Below are positions 37,801 through 47,929 of a stretch of 64,000 nucleotides of DNA, one piece after another. This DNA comes from Glandiceps talaboti (Eukaryota > Hemichordata > Enteropneusta > Spengelidae), in NCBI RefSeq assembly GCF_964340395.1, contig NC_135556.1:6077501-6141500 (forward strand). Reading direction: 5' to 3'. The translations under genes and the position numbers were made by a program. Each line of letters starts with the position of its first letter. Position 1 is the stretch's first letter. Under the pieces are notes generated by a model, which saw only the letters and a list, made by a program, of their open reading frames with translations, was not told the origin of the DNA and ran no database searches.

Positions 37801-38562
37801 GAGGTGAAATATGAAAATATGAAATTGCTCTCTAGAACCCAAAGTTTATGAAAATACCTTTATTTCCTGGAGTGATGTTCCCTTTAACTTTCATTTATGC
37901 TCCCCAATTCCTAAATCTGTGAGGTTGACTTCCATTATCAACTGTTTTAAGTTGATACATTCATGCTATTTTCAACATCTGAATTTGAGATTTTCATTGT
38001 TTAATTACAGAAAGAACAGTACTGGGAACTTTCAATGACTGAAAGCCAGACAGGAGTTGATGATTCTTCTGACATCATACCAGGTTAGTGTTAAATCCCA
38101 GGGGTTTCCATCCAAGGTTCTCACATTAATGTTATCTTATCAGTGGGACCATAAACATTAATACATAGGATCTTTCTGTCGTCCTGAACCAACTTTTTCT
38201 AAAGCTCTGCCAGACAACTATTTTTTCACACCTGAATTGTAATCCTAATCTGAAGTGAGCCTTCATGCATACATATGAAATGGGTGAAAATGAGACTGGA
38301 AATAAATATTTTTATCAAATCTAGAGCAAGGAAATACTATATGTTTCTAAAAATCACAGGTTTCTAGTTTGTTGTTTTTGTTTTCACGTTTCTGTTTATG
38401 ATTCTAATAGATACCACCGAGACTGACAGGATGAAACTTGGGAAGAAAGTACTACATCAATGTCACAGTCCCGTAGCACAACAGTTTGCTAAGAAGGGGT
38501 GTCCTCCACATCAACGAGGTGAACTCTGGGCACAGATACTGGATGTTGTATCCAACGATAAT
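25688..38562 (+). CDS. TBC1D19: TBC1D19, TBC1 domain family member 19 (5' half, 8 coding exons)
   Basis: Eight exons (25688-25810, 26619-26691, 27697-27818, 29100-29174, 32893-32956, 34221-34381, 38011-38083, 38411-38562) join to 843 nt, exactly 281 codons without a stop. All introns are GT-AG and all phases agree (0,1,0,0,1,0,1,0). The product follows vertebrate TBC1D19 closely; residues 109-128 read WEKRILKSLNSMCTELSVPL, and FRPVYAPKDFLDVL and KWNELGTDEP are also conserved. TBC proteins are usually GTPase-activating proteins for Rab GTPases at membranes. From family knowledge, TBC1D19 is a divergent member in which the usual arginine- and glutamine-finger motifs are not obvious; that region is not visible here. 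The N-terminal ~230 residues precede the TBC domain, which starts in the last exon (RGELWAQILDV). The vertebrate protein is about 526 residues, so the 3' half is missing from the confirmed exons. Identification is by remembered homology; no search was run. Confidence 0.93.
26619..26691 (+). CDS. TBC1D19: TBC1D19 coding exon 2
   Basis: The acceptor TTACAG ends at 26618 and the donor G/GTAAGT follows 26691. It encodes residues 42-65 plus the first base of codon 66 (phase 1). A second AG four to six bases downstream could serve as an alternative acceptor removing Leu-Gln, but keeping them gives the same spacing as the vertebrate protein (14 residues from RAAQ/RQAW to HLSDLK/KLESLK). Confidence 0.88.
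26705..26855. mobile_element. palindromic MITE family A, copy 3 (short form), in TBC1D19 intron 2
   Basis: TATTCCCAAATATTTTCTTT and GTTCAGCCAAGGAAAATATG open the element; GTTGAAGAAGAAATATTTGT closes it in inverted orientation. Only the ~145-bp palindromic module is present, without the ~160-bp extension of copies 1 and 2. Confidence 0.82.
26885..27330 (+). pseudogene. LINE reverse-transcriptase fragment, frameshifted, in TBC1D19 intron 2
   Basis: The 26917-27234 frame contains YIDYEKAFDWVNH (RT motif A, catalytic Asp) and VQQGCLLSRMLFNL (motif B). The catalytic YADD (27213-27224) lies in another frame that reads NIGGKNINTLHYADDTAV, so there is at least one frameshift between 27160 and 27180. 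It is about 440 bp of a domain that normally spans more than 700 bp, 5'- and 3'-truncated, in the same orientation as the host gene. Clade uncertain (non-LTR). Confidence 0.85.
27697..27818 (+). CDS. TBC1D19: TBC1D19 coding exon 3
   Basis: The acceptor CTGCAG ends at 27696 and the donor CAG/GTATGT follows 27818. It encodes residues 66-106, beginning GWERKLRNAVY and ending EPLAYIRKAQ, against vertebrate GWEKKLQNAVY and EPLVYMRKAQ. It enters in phase 1 and leaves in phase 0. The middle (around residues 84-93) is the least conserved part. Confidence 0.93.
29100..29174 (+). CDS. TBC1D19: TBC1D19 coding exon 4
   Basis: The acceptor GTTACAG ends at 29099 and the donor AAG/GTATCT follows 29174. It is exactly 25 codons, phase 0 on both sides, residues 107-131. 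It is the most conserved exon here: after its first residues it reads WEKRILKSLNSMCTELSVPL, nearly identical to vertebrates. An open frame continues past the donor to 29303, but that is intron read-through with no conservation. Confidence 0.96.
29841..30215. mobile_element. palindromic element family C, copy 1, in TBC1D19 intron 4
   Basis: A strong palindrome has arms at 29841-29919 and 29945-30018 (ACTTGGGGTATTTGCATGAG against its inverted partner; also CCCCATGACAAGTGAGTGCA). A further ~200 bp (to 30215) is shared, in inverse orientation, with 47930-48315. ORFs of 62-81 codons across it are by-products. Confidence 0.85.
30221..30445 (-). mobile_element. possible LINE 3'-end fragment (minus strand)
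   Basis: On the minus strand the segment ends ...AATTGCCCATTTGGGATTAA followed by TAAAAGTT, a hairpin-plus-AATAAA-like tail of the kind seen at the 3' ends of CR1/L2/RTE-type retroposons. No RT motif is present. ORFs on both strands (68-70 codons) are not recognisable. Confidence 0.3.
31366..31712. repeat. 21-bp minisatellite, about 16 units, in TBC1D19 intron 4
   Basis: The unit TCTGTCTGTAACTGTATCCAT varies mainly at the GTAACT/GCAATT/GTTATT position. Because the unit is a multiple of three, it stays open in several frames on both strands (up to 166 codons on the minus strand). Confidence 0.95.
31713..32892 (+). other. TBC1D19 intron 4, 3' part
   Basis: No repeat or exon recognised apart from the polypyrimidine tract before 32892. 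Confidence 0.5.
32893..32956 (+). CDS. TBC1D19: TBC1D19 coding exon 5
   Basis: The acceptor CTTTCAG ends at 32892 and the donor CCAG/GTAAGA follows 32956. It encodes residues 132-152 plus one base of codon 153, reading RPIQEQKDL then KWNELGTDEP, against vertebrate RPVGEQKEL and KWNEMGTDEP. Confidence 0.93.
33731..33872. repeat. dispersed repeat family 2, copy 1
   Basis: It matches 55814-55952: TGATTTTCTTAGATA / TGATTTCTTGAAAATA, CAGTGAACCC / CAATGAACCC, AGAACAAGTTTTC and AAGAACTTTA followed by TTTTCAG. Same orientation, about 75-80 per cent by eye. Confidence 0.7.
34221..34381 (+). CDS. TBC1D19: TBC1D19 coding exon 6
   Basis: The acceptor ATTTCAG ends at 34220 and the donor TTG/GTAAGT follows 34381. 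It encodes residues 153-206, starting DLSAFRPVYAPKDFLDVL and ending LIQLPFQVKNMKEL. The central part (NPNCTNSLESNT) differs from vertebrates, as expected for a loop between conserved blocks. Confidence 0.94.
35949..36012. repeat. fragment related to the core of the 36.7-kb foldback
   Basis: GGCAAACAATTTTCATGATT followed by TATCTT and a GTAATGCATCATTATTAT stretch matches the loop of the palindrome at 36796-36855. Confidence 0.75.
36706..36973. mobile_element. foldback element D, in TBC1D19 intron 6
   Basis: Arms of about 80-90 bp: GATAAATTGGAAACGAATGC and ATGGACCTTGATCAC on the left pair with GTGATCAAGGTCCGTAG and ACATTCGTTTTCAATTTATT on the right (36892-36973). The loop is about 97 bp and has a second copy at 35949. 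The arms carry small indels, so the element is old. Confidence 0.85.
37478..37887. mobile_element. 410-bp foldback element E with TTAA ends, in TBC1D19 intron 6
   Basis: The outer arms are long: TTAAAGGGGTGTCCCACTCC and CAGGAAATAA at the left pair with TTATTTCCTG and GGAGTGATGTTCCCTTTAA at the right, and pairing continues inward over the GGTTCTGGAGAGTAATTTCA segment to a central GAATATTCATGATTA / TAATTTTTAAGTG-type match. TTAA at both ends fits a TTAA-targeting element but, being part of the palindrome, cannot prove a duplication. Partial relatives lie at 55515-55640. Confidence 0.85.
38011..38083 (+). CDS. TBC1D19: TBC1D19 coding exon 7
   Basis: The acceptor AATTACAG ends at 38010 and the donor CAG/GTTAGT follows 38083. 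It encodes residues 207-230 plus one base. Similarity to vertebrates is moderate (KEQYWELSM and GVDDSSDIIP against KECFVELGL and GIDDSTQVPP). The exon is supported mainly by its position, phase and the following 327-bp intron. Confidence 0.85.
38411..38562 (+). CDS. TBC1D19: TBC1D19 coding exon 8, start of the TBC domain
   Basis: The acceptor TCTAATAG ends at 38410 and the donor AAT/GTAAGT follows 38562. It encodes residues 231-281, phase 0 at the end. KLGKKVL and RGELWAQIL correspond to vertebrate RIGQKVL and RAELWALIL; the (R)xELWxxIL motif is the usual entry to a TBC domain. The next expected segment, vertebrate LYYEQLKTNVIQHD, was not found in the rest of the window. Confidence 0.92.
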
Positions 38563-38929
38563 GTAAGTACTTAATGTGTTTGACAGTAAATTGGGTGTGT
38601 GGTGTGATTCTAAGATGTTAGTCTAGTCTCTGAGAAATTGGTGTATTTTTGTTTGATTGATGCGTGTAGTTTTAGGTTGTTATCATGTTTACCATTTCTC
38701 GACCCTGATCTGATCTACATTTTGTACATAGTTGATTTAGTTATTAAAGTATTGTTTGAAGTGACCTCATTTTTTGGAGTGACCTTATTTGAGAAATAAG
38801 AAGTCACTTTAATTCGTACACTTCAACCTAGAGGCTCTTATTAGGCATACAGAGTTCAAAATATGAGGTTCATTATGTTAGTTTTAGCATAAAATGTACT
38901 TATTTTCATAATATTCTAAGCATCATCAG

Positions 38930-39280
38930 ATATCATTATTATATACATGGCATTGGTGTGCTTTGGACATGCATATCAACTAGATTGCTTTGCATATGAT
39001 ATTATTACATGGCATTAATGTGCAGTGGACATGCATATGAATTACATTGTTTTGCATATCTAATATCATTATATATGATATTGGTGTGCATTGGACATGC
39101 ATATCAATTACATTGTTTTGCATATCTGATATCATTATATATGATATTCATGTGCATTGGATAAATGGATGGATATCAATTACATTGCTATGCATATCTG
39201 CTATCATCATTATATGATATTGGTGTGCATTGGACATGCATATCAATTAGATTGTTTTGCATATTGGTTAATATATATCA
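38930..39280. repeat. 62-73-bp minisatellite, 5 units, in intron 8
   Basis: GGACATGCATATCAATTACA recurs from 38965, 39027, 39093, 39159 (variant GGATAAATGGATGG) and 39232. Each unit includes TTTTGCATATCTGATATCAT and ATATGATATTGGTGTGCATT. Confidence 0.92.
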
Positions 39281-41474
39281 TTCTATACATGACATTGATG
39301 TGTATTACATACAAGAAATACAAGAGATTATTAGAGCAATCTGACCCTAACATGAACTTTTGTTTGACCCTTATTTGAACTACTCTATATTGATTTAGTT
39401 TGCAATGGTAAGTAGACATACGGCAGAACCATCTATAAATTAATTAAAATCATAAGAGGATTACATACTAATGTTAGTACTTATAGATGGCTGTAAGTGA
39501 AATGGATATAATCTTAGTCTTGTTTTATGTAGTATGTTAAAAATTTGATAGCATATTGAGTTGTATTATTTTCAGTATTTTGAGTCATATACTGGTATTA
39601 TTTTCACTGTGAATATTTGTTGTAGCATACATGTACACATAAACTGAATAATTTATGTACTGCCATGTGTTGTTCTGCCAATTAGTAGTGCCTCTGTCAT
39701 GGTTTTAGTATAACTGTATCAGAGTTCAAAATCTTGTAAATGTATCCACTTTCATGATGTCTGTGTAACCCCAAAAGTTGACATCTGGACATTCATTCAA
39801 TCAATATGAGAATTTGATATTCTCTTGAACATCTTGTAAGAGCACCTTGGAAGCTAAAAGAAATGTTACCGTAAATATTATGTTCTTAGAAGAGTTACAG
39901 TGGTTATATAGACAGCATGTTTACAATTCAATGTAAAATTTATATTGAAATATGGTACTTGATTGTATAGTGGACTACACTGTCACATACACATGTAGGG
40001 GCAGGGGTTGTGAAAGTCGGCTATTTATGGCAGTTTGCAGGGAAATCACGCCAGGCTTCAAATATAAATTAAACCATTCTTGACAAATTTAAAGGCAGAG
40101 CTGGCCTCCTGGTTGTTGTCAGCACCTCGACTTCTTAATCTTGAATAATTATAAGAGTAATGGATTTTCAGTAATGACCAAGTAACGAACAAGCCACAGT
40201 CTGATTACGTCCAATATTGTATATATCATGTATATATCAACTTCCTTCCTGTAACAACACATGCATTCTCAAGACATTCACACATCCACACATACCAAAA
40301 TGAAATACAAAAATCACCAGCTGCCCATTGTTGTCATGGATTTTCATAGAGGAATCGGTGCATTGTTAACTATATGTATTCAAGTTTGACAATAACCCCC
40401 AAGAAGTTAGGGGCCTTTTATATCCCTGTCTACCTTTAAATCCTGGCTTCAGTGGACTATTAGGAGTTTACGTAATTGAAATATGTATTTCTAGGGTATG
40501 CTTAGAGTAGAGGCTGGAAATTATCATCTACCCCCATATTAGAGAACTTTTGTGACTTTTTGTGAAACACTATTAACATTATACCTTTAATTCTCAAGCA
40601 CACTGCACACGCAAACAAAACAACGCTTAATTTTCTAAAGTGTGTCTTCTCAGAGGCATGTCGAAATTGAAATACGCTTCTCATTTGAAAAACAAAATTA
40701 TATGCATGATTGAAACTAGTTGAAGTAAGGTTAGTTATAATGACCTCCAATGGTGCAGAACATTTGACCATGTCATCGACCTGAAAAGGTGCATTAAACA
40801 CAGTCATTCAATAGAATTTTGTGCAGCAATAATGTGAATCATGGAGATCAAGTGTTCATCCTGTCAACTTTCATTATGCTACTAATACATGACGGCTGAG
40901 GAATGGAGATTGCATGCAGAGTTGGGTATTTCAAGTGTATCACCACTATCACTATGGGGTATATTTTCATTAAAATAACGGATAGTTAGCACACCGACCT
41001 GTCACAAAACTACTCCAGATATTCACACAAGGACAAGACTAACTGTATTGGTGAGTTGAGAAGCAAGGCTGTTGAGGATGCAAGGGGAGGACATTTGTAT
41101 TCATGAGCATACAGTGAGTGTAGTTTTACAAACTGTCTGTCACAACTTTTAGCACAACTGAAATGTAAGCAAATATGCCTAGCAACAAGACCACACCCAT
41201 AGCAACAGCCACATACAGTTGTGCTACAAAGCCAATGGTGGTATTTTTAGAAAGTTGAAGGAGTCAAAAATCAGTACCATTTCTTTGAACCATTAGAAAC
41301 TAAGGATTAATTCTGAAACGTTAAAATTAAAGTCATGAGAAAAAAAATAGGCCGTCATTCTACAAATAGAAATCAAAACAATATTAAACTCAAGCCATTT
41401 TTAGAACTGAATATCACTGTCAAACAAATACTATGTTAACTATGGGAAAGTAGAAGATTGCCAATTTCATTCCA

Positions 41475-41870
41475 ACAGCTGCAGACAACGTGGCAATCAA
41501 TACTACAATCCACATGTCACAAATGTAAGACTTGTAATTTAGACATCAAACAACACACAGAGTGGTGATAGTTAGTTACGTAAAACTATATTGTGCAACC
41601 AATGTTCTTGAGTAATTTAGACACCAAGTAATTGACAAAGTGGCGATAGATATAACGATTTCTCTGTCACAAACGTTCTTCAGTATTTTATACATCAAAC
41701 AACTGACAAGGTGGCAAGAGATGTGTTAAACCATCCTATCACCACTGACAGTGGTGGTAGATAGATACGTCAATGTGTCATGTTACAACGATTCATCAGT
41801 AATACCCACATCCAACAACTGGCTAAGTGGTGATAGATTATGTGAATGTGCTATGTGACAGCGACCTTTC
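41475..41870. repeat. decayed tandem array, units of about 75-115 bp
   Basis: The block GACATCAAACAACTGACAAA plus GTGGTGATAG recurs around 41542, 41620, 41690 and 41808, with GTCACAAACGTTC-like spacers. A partial first unit lies at 41475. Confidence 0.8.
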
Positions 41871-42290
41871 TAACCATTTTTTTTTGTGGTGGAATTGCGC
41901 CCAGTGATTTTCTTTTTATGCAGATGAATACACTAGCTCATAAGCACACCCACACATTTCTATAGAAATCCATTCAGATTTAGGACTACGTGACATAGCT
42001 AATGTTGCACGCGCCATGTCACATCACTGTTTGAAACTATCAAGGCTTTCCAAGTTAGTCCACAGGCTATCCCAGAGTTACCCTGACCTGGCAACGTACC
42101 ACCTATGAGCTTCATGCGAGCAGTCATCCCTGACTGTTCAAGTCATTATTCCAGGAGTCCCCCCAAATTCATACTCATCTTGTGAGACATGTAGATTGCT
42201 TGAAACTAATCAGTCTGTAAAGTACTCCTACAAGTCCTACCAGTTAAGCAAATGCAAATGACATTCTGTAAAGCGGCCATATGGATGAGG

Positions 42291-42610
42291 AGTGGGTATT
42301 TATTTTGGATTTTTAATTTATAAAACAATTTTATCATGGTTTTCTACTTGAAAAATCAGTGTGAAACAACAAAGGCCAAGTCTGTATTTGTAACTCAGTG
42401 CAGTGCTAAAAGCTTAAAAAAAGTGTAAAAAAAAAGTTTGTTATTGTACATACAATAACAAACATTTCACATATTTATTAATCTTCAATTTATTGAGTCA
42501 CAAACAAGGACTTGGTCTATGTTATTTCACATCATTTTTTAAGTAGGAAGTCATGACAAAACTGTTTTAAATGATCTTAAATAAATAACAATCCAAAATA
42601 AATACCCAAT
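42291..42610. mobile_element. 320-bp near-complete palindrome (foldback element F), in intron 8
   Basis: The sequence is symmetrical about 42449-42450. At the centre, GTTTGTTATTGTA and its exact reverse complement flank only CA. Outward, GGCCAAGTCTGTATTTGTAA pairs with TTGTGACTC / GGACTTGG sequence on the right, and the outermost GGGTATTTATTTTGGAT pairs with ATCCAAAATAAATACCC. Arms are about 158 bp with scattered mismatches. No coding capacity. Confidence 0.9.
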
Positions 42611-45180
42611 ATCACTACTTTAATTATTCATGTGGATGACAAAATTTTCAAAGAATGAACAAATTTAACATTTATTTTGAAATGATTGATTTTTCAGTTT
42701 AAGACATATTTTATAACCACCATTTTGTCAAAAAACAGACAAACCAAAGAGTATAGGCAGATATTGTATGCCTGGATACTGAATAGAATCCTATTCACCT
42801 AGAGATGACAAGATTTTTGAATTTTGAATGACAGCTATACGTACTATTACTGATGATCCTGGACATCGAGACATGACAAAACCCCTTGGGCTTGCATCCA
42901 CAATACAATGTACGACTTTCATCAAATTACATGACTGTATGCCGTCTAATTGCAAATTTTGTTGTTGTTGCCTATTGAATACGATATATCAAGGAATGTT
43001 ACATTTTTTTAGAAGAGTGCAGTAAGTTTACCTCATTATACTTGACACTTTTGAAGATGAAATTCAATACATGTAGAATCATTAAATGTATTTCTTCCGG
43101 GAGTTATAGTTCTACAAATTGTAAAGGGCGGCATACATACTTAATTAATGGTTTAATACTAGTATTTAGTTTCCATGGTTCCAAGTTTGTACATCGATCT
43201 CACATTGAACTGTGATCACTGCCTTCAGATGGAAAGTTCACAAGACATTTCATAAATTCTGTATAGTTCTTAAATTGACACAAGTTTCTTAGTTTGTATG
43301 CTTTTTTTTTTATTACTGTAACACTTCTGAATGGCTAAAGTCCTTGTTCAAAATTTGAACCATGATTGTGTGGCAGTCAACCCAGCTGTTATAATTGGGA
43401 ACCTGGTAGAACCTGTTGTTTGATTTCTTGACTCTTATGTAAGTGTACTCACAAACATTCCAGTAGACCTGTTGCCAGTTCCAGGATGCATTAAACCTCT
43501 CTCCATACAATGCCATGTATTGTGTAAGCGCTGAGGGGTTTGTATGCTGTACCCAGGGTGGGGGAGGGGGGGATTTTGTCACCTGACTGTAGCCTTGGCT
43601 CATCCATAAAATCACTCTCTGTTATTGATGGTGTTTAATCCTAATGCTATAAAATCACTCATAATTAAAGAGCTCGACATGTTTTTTCATCAATTCCTGA
43701 TGAAAATGTTAAATGCAAATGTAACAAAGACAAAACAAGACTAAATGTAACAACAAAAGCGATGTCCTTGCGCAGTGCATCTTGGAACATGAAAATTGAC
43801 TATGGATTGTATGTGGAAGTTATATTGTGTTGATATACGGAAGGGTCTGTGCCAGCGATGTACATTATGTACCAGGGCTATGATCAAACACATCCATTAC
43901 AGAAGACTCTTTAGTAATATGTACTATTTTTATGTTTTGAGAATAATCACTAAAATAAGTAAGATACCCCAAAAAAGTAATGTTGGGTGAAATGTGGAAC
44001 TGAAAGTGAGAGACATGATAAGCTTGATTCAGTTTTCGTGTACGTGTAACTCACTTTGATGAAAGTACAATATTTTGTGGATGATAGTAAAAAAAATGGC
44101 TGACGCACAAATATGTTTTCGTCAATCTAGGGGGTTCTTTTGCATAAAAAAACATGTGCGAAACGGAATTCTGTGTACCTAATCTTGAAGGAAACACTAC
44201 AGCATTTAATCACAGTTGAGGTTATGATTTAATTTATAACAAACTTATTCTGAAAGTGTGTAGGAACAGGATTCAGGTTGAATCAATGAGGAAATTGCTA
44301 ACAGAAAATTTCTGTGTCTTGAAAATGTTGCCTGTTGTGTGGGTCATTTAGTTTTCAATATTGAATGCACATCAAATACATGCATATAGTATATTATATA
44401 CATATTCCCCACAGCTATTTTTTGAACTTTCAAAAGAATGAACTTGACACCTTATTTTGTCATCACTGCACAATTCTGTCATAGCTACTAGCCATTGATT
44501 ATTGTTTAATAAACAGGATGGCATTAAAATTTGCCAATTTTATGCAATATCTTTCATTAATACATTCTTTTTATTTGATATTCATCCATCACAGTGAAAT
44601 TTAATACCAGGATTTAGTTGCTTTCATTGCATTAATCTGCTTATTGGATGAGAAATAAAGATCTTAAGAATGCTGTCCTTTGAAAACCAATACCTAAGAA
44701 AAGGTCATTATAAAAAGTCAGAAGCCATACTGTTGAAGTCATTTGCATGACAGGGGTTAATAATGTACATGTCTCTAACCAGTAAGATATCTAGTCTGAA
44801 ACCTGGTAACCATTTCTATAGCGTATTGTGTTGTGTGAGATAAACACCTTAGGCCTGAAGAAGAGATGCTCAATTTAGCAGAAACTGACAATTCAGCGTT
44901 GCCAAGTAAATCTTCCGTGTGAATATGATTGTCATTGGGTACTTTTAAGAGTAGTAGATTAAGAGGAAATGGAGGCAAATTGGGCGGAAACGGGAATTTT
45001 AGCATCTGCGAGAACGAAATGAAGTGATTTGTAGTCGGGCATACATGGAGATGGTCATAATATCTAGAGACTTGAGTCTATCTGTTTTTAAACTAATCAG
45101 AGTATGACCAAACACTTATTGTATTGGAACCAAAATATAGCTCCTATCAAATTTTTGGTCCTGAAAAAAATTTGTGGGTG

Positions 45181-45325
45181 TACATGTATGTATGTATGTA
45201 TGTATGTATTATGTATGTATGTATGTATGTATGTATGTATGTATGTATGTATGTATGTACGTACGTACATACGTGTATATGTACGTACGTACATACGTAT
45301 GTATGTATGTATGTATGTATGTACA
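45181..45325. repeat. (GTAT)n / (GTAC) microsatellite
   Basis: GTAT units with an internal inverted GTACGTACGTACATACGT segment repeated twice (45259-45297), which makes local hairpins. Confidence 0.97.
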
Positions 45326-45806
45326 TATATAAGACTTTGGTTATGTTCCAGTTCAAGGTTACAGTAATTCCAGCACACTATGAATAAGTACATGTATGTT
45401 GCAATAGCAAACTAAGAAATGACATTGTCTTTATATCCTATGGTTGCTGTATACATGCAATAGTCTAATTCCCAATGGAGTCTCTCCAGGAGTTATTTTG
45501 ACTACTTTATTCCACTTCATAGTTGTAATCATAGCAGGGCTCCCCTCTAAGGACTAATGTATATTGTCTTTACCCCTGGATGTAGACATGCCTCATAGAT
45601 GTCAGTAACCTTTTAACATACTGTACCTTGGTTGCCATGGTTTTGGAAGACTCATATAACTTCAAGCGTCTTGTACCTGTGTTTAAGACATTTTCACTGG
45701 CAGAGTAACTTGTTTGTATGTTACATGTACTTCCGTTTGTTACTGAAATCTTCATTTTTAGCACAACTGAACTATAAGGTTGAGTAGTGCTTTAGGCATG
45801 GTAAAG

Positions 45807-45816
45807 TGTCTGTCTG

Positions 45817-45878
<62 letters not shown>

Positions 45879-45923
45879 GTTTAACTGTTATTTAGTGTAA
45901 AGTATCTGTTTGTTTGTCTGTCG

Positions 45924-45959
<36 letters not shown>

Positions 45960-45983
45960 GACTGTAAAGTAAGTGTCTGACTA

Positions 45984-46015
<32 letters not shown>

Positions 46016-46047
46016 CCTGTCTGACTGACTGTCTGTCTGTCTGCCTA

Positions 46048-46078
<31 letters not shown>

Positions 46079-46083
46079 GCCTA

Positions 46084-46150
<67 letters not shown>

Positions 46151-46167
46151 ATGTCTGTCTGTCTGAC
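45807..46167. repeat. three linked (GTCT)n microsatellites
   Basis: The blocks are 45807-45878, 45911-45962 and 45971-46167. Each is preceded by GTAAAGT(A), as if a GTAAAGT-plus-array unit had itself been duplicated. Confidence 0.97.
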
Positions 46168-46926
46168 TGTGTATGTGTACATGTATACAAAGTCATGTAT
46201 TACCAACTGATCTTTGGATTACGATTAAAACCAAGGTGTTAAAACAGTTGTCTGGTAGAGCTATAGAAAACATTAGTTCAGAACAAACAAATGATCCCAT
46301 GTGATATTTACAACTCAAATACATTGACCAAGCAAGGATTGAACCATGCCCCGTTAATTTAAAGTAAAAAAACCCCAAAACATTTGGGCAGATTACTATA
46401 ATAATAATATTATAGCTCAAGGGATCTTAACCCTTCAGTGTTTAGTTGTTCAAAGAAAATTTTACCATGTCGTCATTATGCAAAGAAGGTCTAAAAAGTG
46501 ATTTTTGGTAAAAATATTAGGAATAAGTACAAGTCCAGCTGTGCCTTCTAGTGTGGTAATATTATATTAAACATAGTCAAATGATGAAAAACAAACAAAC
46601 AGAAAAACAAACCTGAAATACAATCACAAAGTGGTCAGTAAATATTCTTATTGATCTGTCCATGATCAATCAGCAGCTGATAACAAAAAGTATCAAATAT
46701 GTCACATGGTATTAAACAGTCATCAAAAACCAGACAATTCTACCAATCTATTCATGGATTGTTTGAATGTGGAATTACAGATGTCGATACCATGTTGACA
46801 CAGTTTCATATCATCATACAGTGACAACATAATGTGCTCATCTCTGTTCACCTCTCACGTAAGGGTTTCTTGACGTCTATTATCAACCACAATAGAGATA
46901 GATTTTCTAATTGTACCAGATTATCA

Positions 46927-46944
46927 CCCCCCCCCCCCCCCCCC
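46927..46944. repeat. poly-C tract (18 nt)
   Basis: Uninterrupted C18, 80 bp before the 84-bp minisatellite. Confidence 0.97.
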
Positions 46945-47026
46945 TCCGTGTTCTATCAATACATCAGTTATCATTCCCACATTTTGCTGAAAGAAAAAGG
47001 AAAGATTTCAAAGCAAGGCATAGACA

Positions 47027-47530
47027 CCAGGCCATTAGGAATGAAGTATTTGTTATGCACAACAAGTTTTGGCTCATAAATGTAGATACTTTATCATTGA
47101 TAAATTCATACCAGGCCATTAGGATTGAAGTATTTGTTATGCACAACAAGTTTTGGCTCATAAGTGTACATACTTTATCATTGATAAATTCATACCAGGC
47201 CATTAGGATTGAAGTATTTGTTATGCACAACAAGTTTTGGCTCATAAATGTACATACTTTATCATTGATAAATTCATACCAGGCCATTAGGAATGAAGTA
47301 TTTGTTATGCACAACAAGTTTTGGCTCATAAATGTACATACTTTATCATTGATAAATTCATACCAGGCCATTAGGAATGAAGTATTTGTTATGCACAACA
47401 AGTTTTGGCTCATAAATGTACATACTTTATCATTGATAAATTCATACCAGGCCATTAGGAATGAAGTATTTGTTTATATGCACAACAAGTTTTGGCTCTT
47501 AAATTATATACTTTATCATTGATCAATTCT
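47027..47530. repeat. 84-bp minisatellite, 6 units, in intron 8
   Basis: Units start at exactly 84-bp spacing (47027, 47111, 47195, 47279, 47363, 47447), beginning CCAGGCCATTAGGAATGAAG. Units 2-5 differ by only one to three bases; the last is shortened and diverged. Each holds the perfect palindrome TTTATCATTGATAAA. As 84 is a multiple of three and the unit has open frames on both strands, long ORFs (203 codons +, 163 codons -) arise; I do not regard them as genes. Confidence 0.96.
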
Positions 47531-47929
47531 TCATATTGATAGCCATGGTATATTGCAAATAACTGAATTGACAGTGATGATAAATGTTATGGCCCATTCA
47601 ATGGTTTTTTTTTATTGCTGATCTTCAAATGCCAAATACAACAAATAAATACCAAACAAATTGCCCTAAAAAGGTTTAATTTTTTCAATCTTTATGATCA
47701 GGGTTTACCCAATAGCTCAAGATAGGATTTCTTGTGTGTTGTTAAACTCAAGGTTAGGTTCGTCACTTTCTATGATTTAGTACTCTAAGATGATCATACA
47801 ATGCGACTTTTCCCTCGTGTCATCTTAGGGTTCTAAGGAGGCAAAGAAACGACAGGTCTGCCAAAATTAGTCAGGCATTAGGAATATTTTAGTTTGCATG
47901 TATTATGTACATACATGTAACATATGTAC

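Noticed and set aside
44410-44470. Possible TBC1D19 exon after CCCCACAG
   Set aside because: No frame gives the expected YYEQLK sequence and there is no donor with the right phase.
46911-47522. 203-codon ORF of 28-residue repeats
   Set aside because: It is explained by the 84-bp minisatellite and is equally open on the minus strand. No upstream coding context.
47027-47530. CRISPR-like regular repeats
   Set aside because: Units are contiguous with no unique spacers, and the genome is eukaryotic.
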